In this document: in pieces, positions 11,625 through 13,521 of the stretch
Numbering within the stretch: position 1 is the stretch's first letter
Layout of the letters: each line of letters begins with the position of its first letter
Origin: DASPWW01 sp035461345
GTDB lineage: Bacteria; Actinomycetota; Thermoleophilia; Solirubrobacterales; 70-9
DNA length: 13,521 bases
Direction: 5' to 3'
Assembly (NCBI GenBank): GCA_035461345.1
Contig: DATHVJ010000136.1
Span: 1 to 13,521, forward strand
The notes under the pieces: model-generated
What the model was told of the DNA's origin: nothing
Databases searched by the model: none
What the model saw: the letters and a program-made list of their open reading frames with translations, nothing else
Program-made: the position numbers and the translations under genes

Positions 11625-12928
11625 CCGATCTCGGAATCCTCGTCGCGCAGGCCGAGATCGACACCGGCGACACCGCGTGGATGCTGATCGCGACAGCGCT
11701 GGTCCTGATGATGACCCCCGCGCTGGGGCTGTTCTACACCGGGCTGGTGCGATCGAAGAACTCGCTCAACACGTACATGATGTGCATCGCGGCGATCCCG
11801 GTCGGCGTCGTCACGTGGGCCCTGATCGGCTACTCGCTCGCCTTCGACGGCGACGGCTCGCTGATCGGCGGGCTGGGCCACGTCGCGCTCCAGGACGTGG
11901 GCTTCGAGCCGCGGGAGGGCACGACGATTCCCCACCTCGTGTTCATGGCCTTCCAGGCGACGTTCTGCATCCTCACCATCGCGCTGATGTCCGGCGCCGT
12001 CGTCGAGCGGATGCGGTTCGGCGCCTTCCTCGTCTTCGCGGCGCTGTGGTCGGTGCTCGTGTACGCGGTGCTCGCGCACTGGGCGTTCGGCGGCGGGTGG
12101 CTGATCTCGGGCGGCACGCTCGACTTCGCCGGCGGCGTCCCGGTCGAGATGGGGTCCGGATTCGGAGCGCTAGCCGCGGCGCTGGTGGTCGGTGCGCGGA
12201 CAGGCTACGGGCGCCAGGCGCTGCTACCTCACAACGGTGTCTACGCCGTGATGGGGGCGGGGCTGCTGTGGTTCGGGTGGTTCGGGTTCAACGGCGGCAG
12301 CGGCTTTGGGACCGGCAACGCGGGCGTGCTGGCCTTCGTCAACACGCTGCTGACGCCCGCGTTCAGCCTCATCACCTGGTTCGCCCTCGACCTGCTGCGC
12401 GGCAGGAAGGTGACGGCGATCGGCGCGGCGACCGCGATCATCGTCGGCTGCGTGCTGATCACGCCCGCGGGCGGCTTCATCAGCCCCGGGTGGGCGATGG
12501 TGCTCGGCGCGATCGGGGCGCTGCCCTGCTACGCGGTGATCGTGCTGCGGCCGCGGACGCGGGTGGACGAGACGCTGGACGTGCTGGCCGCCCACGGAAT
12601 CGCCGGCTTCACGGGCATCCTGTTCATCGGCTTCGTCGCGCAGTTCGCGTGGAACGACGTCGCCGACGGGCTCTTCTACGGCAACGCCGCCCAGCTCGGA
12701 GACCAGGCGCTCGCCGCGCTGGCCGCGCCCGCGTACGCCTTCGTCGTCACCTACGTGCTTCTGCGGGTGATCGGAGCGCTGATGCCGCTGCGTGCATCCG
12801 AGGACGAGGAGGCGCAGGGAATGGACGTCGTCCTGCACGGAGAGGAGGCGTACTCGAGCGGCGCGGGCGCGATCCTCGTGCTGCCGGAGGCCGACGGCCG
12901 TGCCGAGGTGCCCATCACGCCCACGTAG
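11621..12928 (+). CDS. amt: Ammonium transporter of the Amt/Mep/Rh family with Glu at the first pore-His site
   Basis: A 435-residue inner-membrane channel/transporter with eleven predicted helices. Family motifs are GLFYTGLVRSKN near the start, ERMRFGAFLVF, AHWAFGGGW (the Trp148 region of E. coli AmtB), TLDFAGGVPVEMGSG (the Asp160 region), GWFGFNGGSGFG and DVLAAHGIAGFTG (the His318 region). In AmtB the pore is lined by the twin histidines His168 and His318. Here His318 is kept but the first site reads E in VPVEMGSG, so the pair is Glu/His, as known in fungal Mep1/Mep3-type proteins. The first-helix segment is short with no cleavable signal peptide. The C-terminal cytoplasmic tail, about 45 residues, is acidic (ASEDEEAQGMDVVLHGEEAY), the part that usually contacts P-II. 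It is translationally coupled to the P-II gene upstream. Confidence 0.93.
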   Translation: MTDLGILVAQAEIDTGDTAWMLIATALVLMMTPALGLFYTGLVRSKNSLNTYMMCIAAIPVGVVTWALIGYSLAFDGDGSLIGGLGHVALQDVGFEPREGTTIPHLVFMAFQATFCILTIALMSGAVVERMRFGAFLVFAALWSVLVYAVLAHWAFGGGWLISGGTLDFAGGVPVEMGSGFGALAAALVVGARTGYGRQALLPHNGVYAVMGAGLLWFGWFGFNGGSGFGTGNAGVLAFVNTLLTPAFSLITWFALDLLRGRKVTAIGAATAIIVGCVLITPAGGFISPGWAMVLGAIGALPCYAVIVLRPRTRVDETLDVLAAHGIAGFTGILFIGFVAQFAWNDVADGLFYGNAAQLGDQALAALAAPAYAFVVTYVLLRVIGALMPLRASEDEEAQGMDVVLHGEEAYSSGAGAILVLPEADGRAEVPITPT

Positions 12929-12950
12929 CGATCGAAGGCCGGGAGCGAGC

Positions 12951-12980
12951 TTGACTGACTGCAATCAGCGCGCATAGGAT
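12951..12980 (+). promoter_or_regulatory. Promoter TTGACT - 18 bp - TAGGAT for the right-edge membrane gene
   Basis: TTGACT (12951-12956) and TAGGAT (12975-12980) with an 18-bp spacer form the best sigma-70-type promoter in the window. The GTG start follows 7 nt after the -10, so the transcript should be leaderless. It lies just behind amt. Confidence 0.6.
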
Positions 12981-12987
12981 CGAGCTA

Positions 12988-13521
12988 GTGGAAGCCGCCC
13001 CCGCGCCCGTGAAGCGGATCACCGTCGGAGATGTGGTGGGCGAGACGTTCTCGACCTACGGGGCGAACCTCGGCGCGCTGCTGGGAGCCGCGATCGTCGT
13101 CTTCGTGATCGTAGGGGTGGCGTCCGGGCTGCTCCAGAGCGCCGGCGGGGTGGTGCTGGGGCTGCTCGCCGCGATCGTGAGGTTGGTCGGGTACGCGCTC
13201 TTCACCGGGTTCGTGGTCCGGCTCGTGCAGGACGTCCGTGACGGCCGGCGGGATCAGACCGTCGGCGACCTGTTCTCGTCGGCGACGGGGGCGATCGTGC
13301 CGCTGATTGTGTTCGGGATCCTGTTCGGGATCGCGGTGGGGATCGGGTTCGTCCTGCTGATCATCCCGGGCCTGATCCTGCTCACGTTCTGGTGCGTCGG
13401 AGCGCCGGCGATCGTCGTCGAGCGCGAGGGACCGATCGGGGCGTTCGGGCGGAGCTGGAACCTGGTCCGCGGCGACGCGTGGTCGGTGTTCGCGGCGCTG
13501 CTCGTGATCCTGATCATCGTG
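12988..13521 (+). CDS. Multi-pass membrane protein (YciC / GPDP-membrane-domain-like), cut by the right edge
   Basis: From GTG 12988 an open frame runs to the window end (178 codons, incomplete). It begins with a soluble VKRITVGDVVGETFSTYGAN, then hydrophobic helices at about 29-48, 52-74, 102-120 and 121-137, and a fifth starting near 168. The most telling part is IIPGLILLTFWCVGAPAIVV followed by EREGPIGAFGRSWNLVRGDA: the 'PG..L...W....P..V.E..GP..A..RSW.LVRG' pattern is common to the glycerophosphodiester phosphodiesterase membrane-domain and YciC-like families, whose function is not settled. It is a GTG start chosen because it lies exactly at the expected leaderless position after TTGACT/TAGGAT. 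It is likely a separate transcription unit from amt. Confidence 0.75.
   Translation, partial: MEAAPAPVKRITVGDVVGETFSTYGANLGALLGAAIVVFVIVGVASGLLQSAGGVVLGLLAAIVRLVGYALFTGFVVRLVQDVRDGRRDQTVGDLFSSATGAIVPLIVFGILFGIAVGIGFVLLIIPGLILLTFWCVGAPAIVVEREGPIGAFGRSWNLVRGDAWSVFAALLVILIIV

Overview
The window is high-GC DNA, about 70% G+C by eye over most of its length. It carries an ECF sigma factor with a SnoaL-type tail, a 1.2-kDa-residue-scale (about 1,200 aa) BTAD/AAA regulator, a Flp-type pilin and several apparently leaderless genes with TANNNT boxes 7-9 nt before the start codon. This fits an actinobacterium (Actinomycetota). A Thermoleophilia-like lineage is my guess, but no marker gene here settles it. 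Both edges cut genes: RNase PH on the left and a multi-pass membrane protein on the right.

Region by region: (1) 1-3281 is ordinary chromosomal content. On the minus strand lie rph (partial), a SigG/TIGR02960-like ECF sigma factor, a SixA-type histidine phosphatase and a classical SDR; a VOC/glyoxalase-fold gene on the plus strand diverges from the sigma factor. (2) 3327-4790 is a decay patch. An NTF2/SnoaL-like gene appears frameshifted near its 3' end, a minus-strand C-terminal remnant of a sialidase-like (BNR) protein lies convergent to it, an intact AAC(2')-I-type aminoglycoside acetyltransferase follows, and then an SRPBCC (AHSA1-like) fragment. (3) 4785-5668 holds a translationally coupled pair of small membrane proteins behind a promoter-like box. 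(4) 5786-6205 is a DUF1801 gene of visibly lower GC. (5) 6306-11086 centres on the giant BTAD-AAA-TPR regulator. A 25-codon remnant of a Flp pilin lies upstream of it; downstream are a small exported membrane-anchored protein and an intact Flp pilin in the same orientation as the remnant. (6) 11241-12928 is a P-II/ammonium transporter operon (glnB/K-like plus amt, ATGA overlap). (7) 12951 to the right edge is a promoter and an apparently leaderless multi-pass membrane protein.

The most interesting molecular detail is in the nitrogen operon. The Amt protein has Glu where the first histidine of the canonical twin-His pore motif should be, while the second His is kept. Its partner P-II protein has Val at the position of the T-loop Tyr51 that is uridylylated or adenylylated in well-known homologues. 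The other notable structure is the repeated pilin 3' end flanking the BTAD regulator block. I found no CRISPR array, insertion sequence, tRNA or rRNA, and no convincing wholly new multi-gene system.
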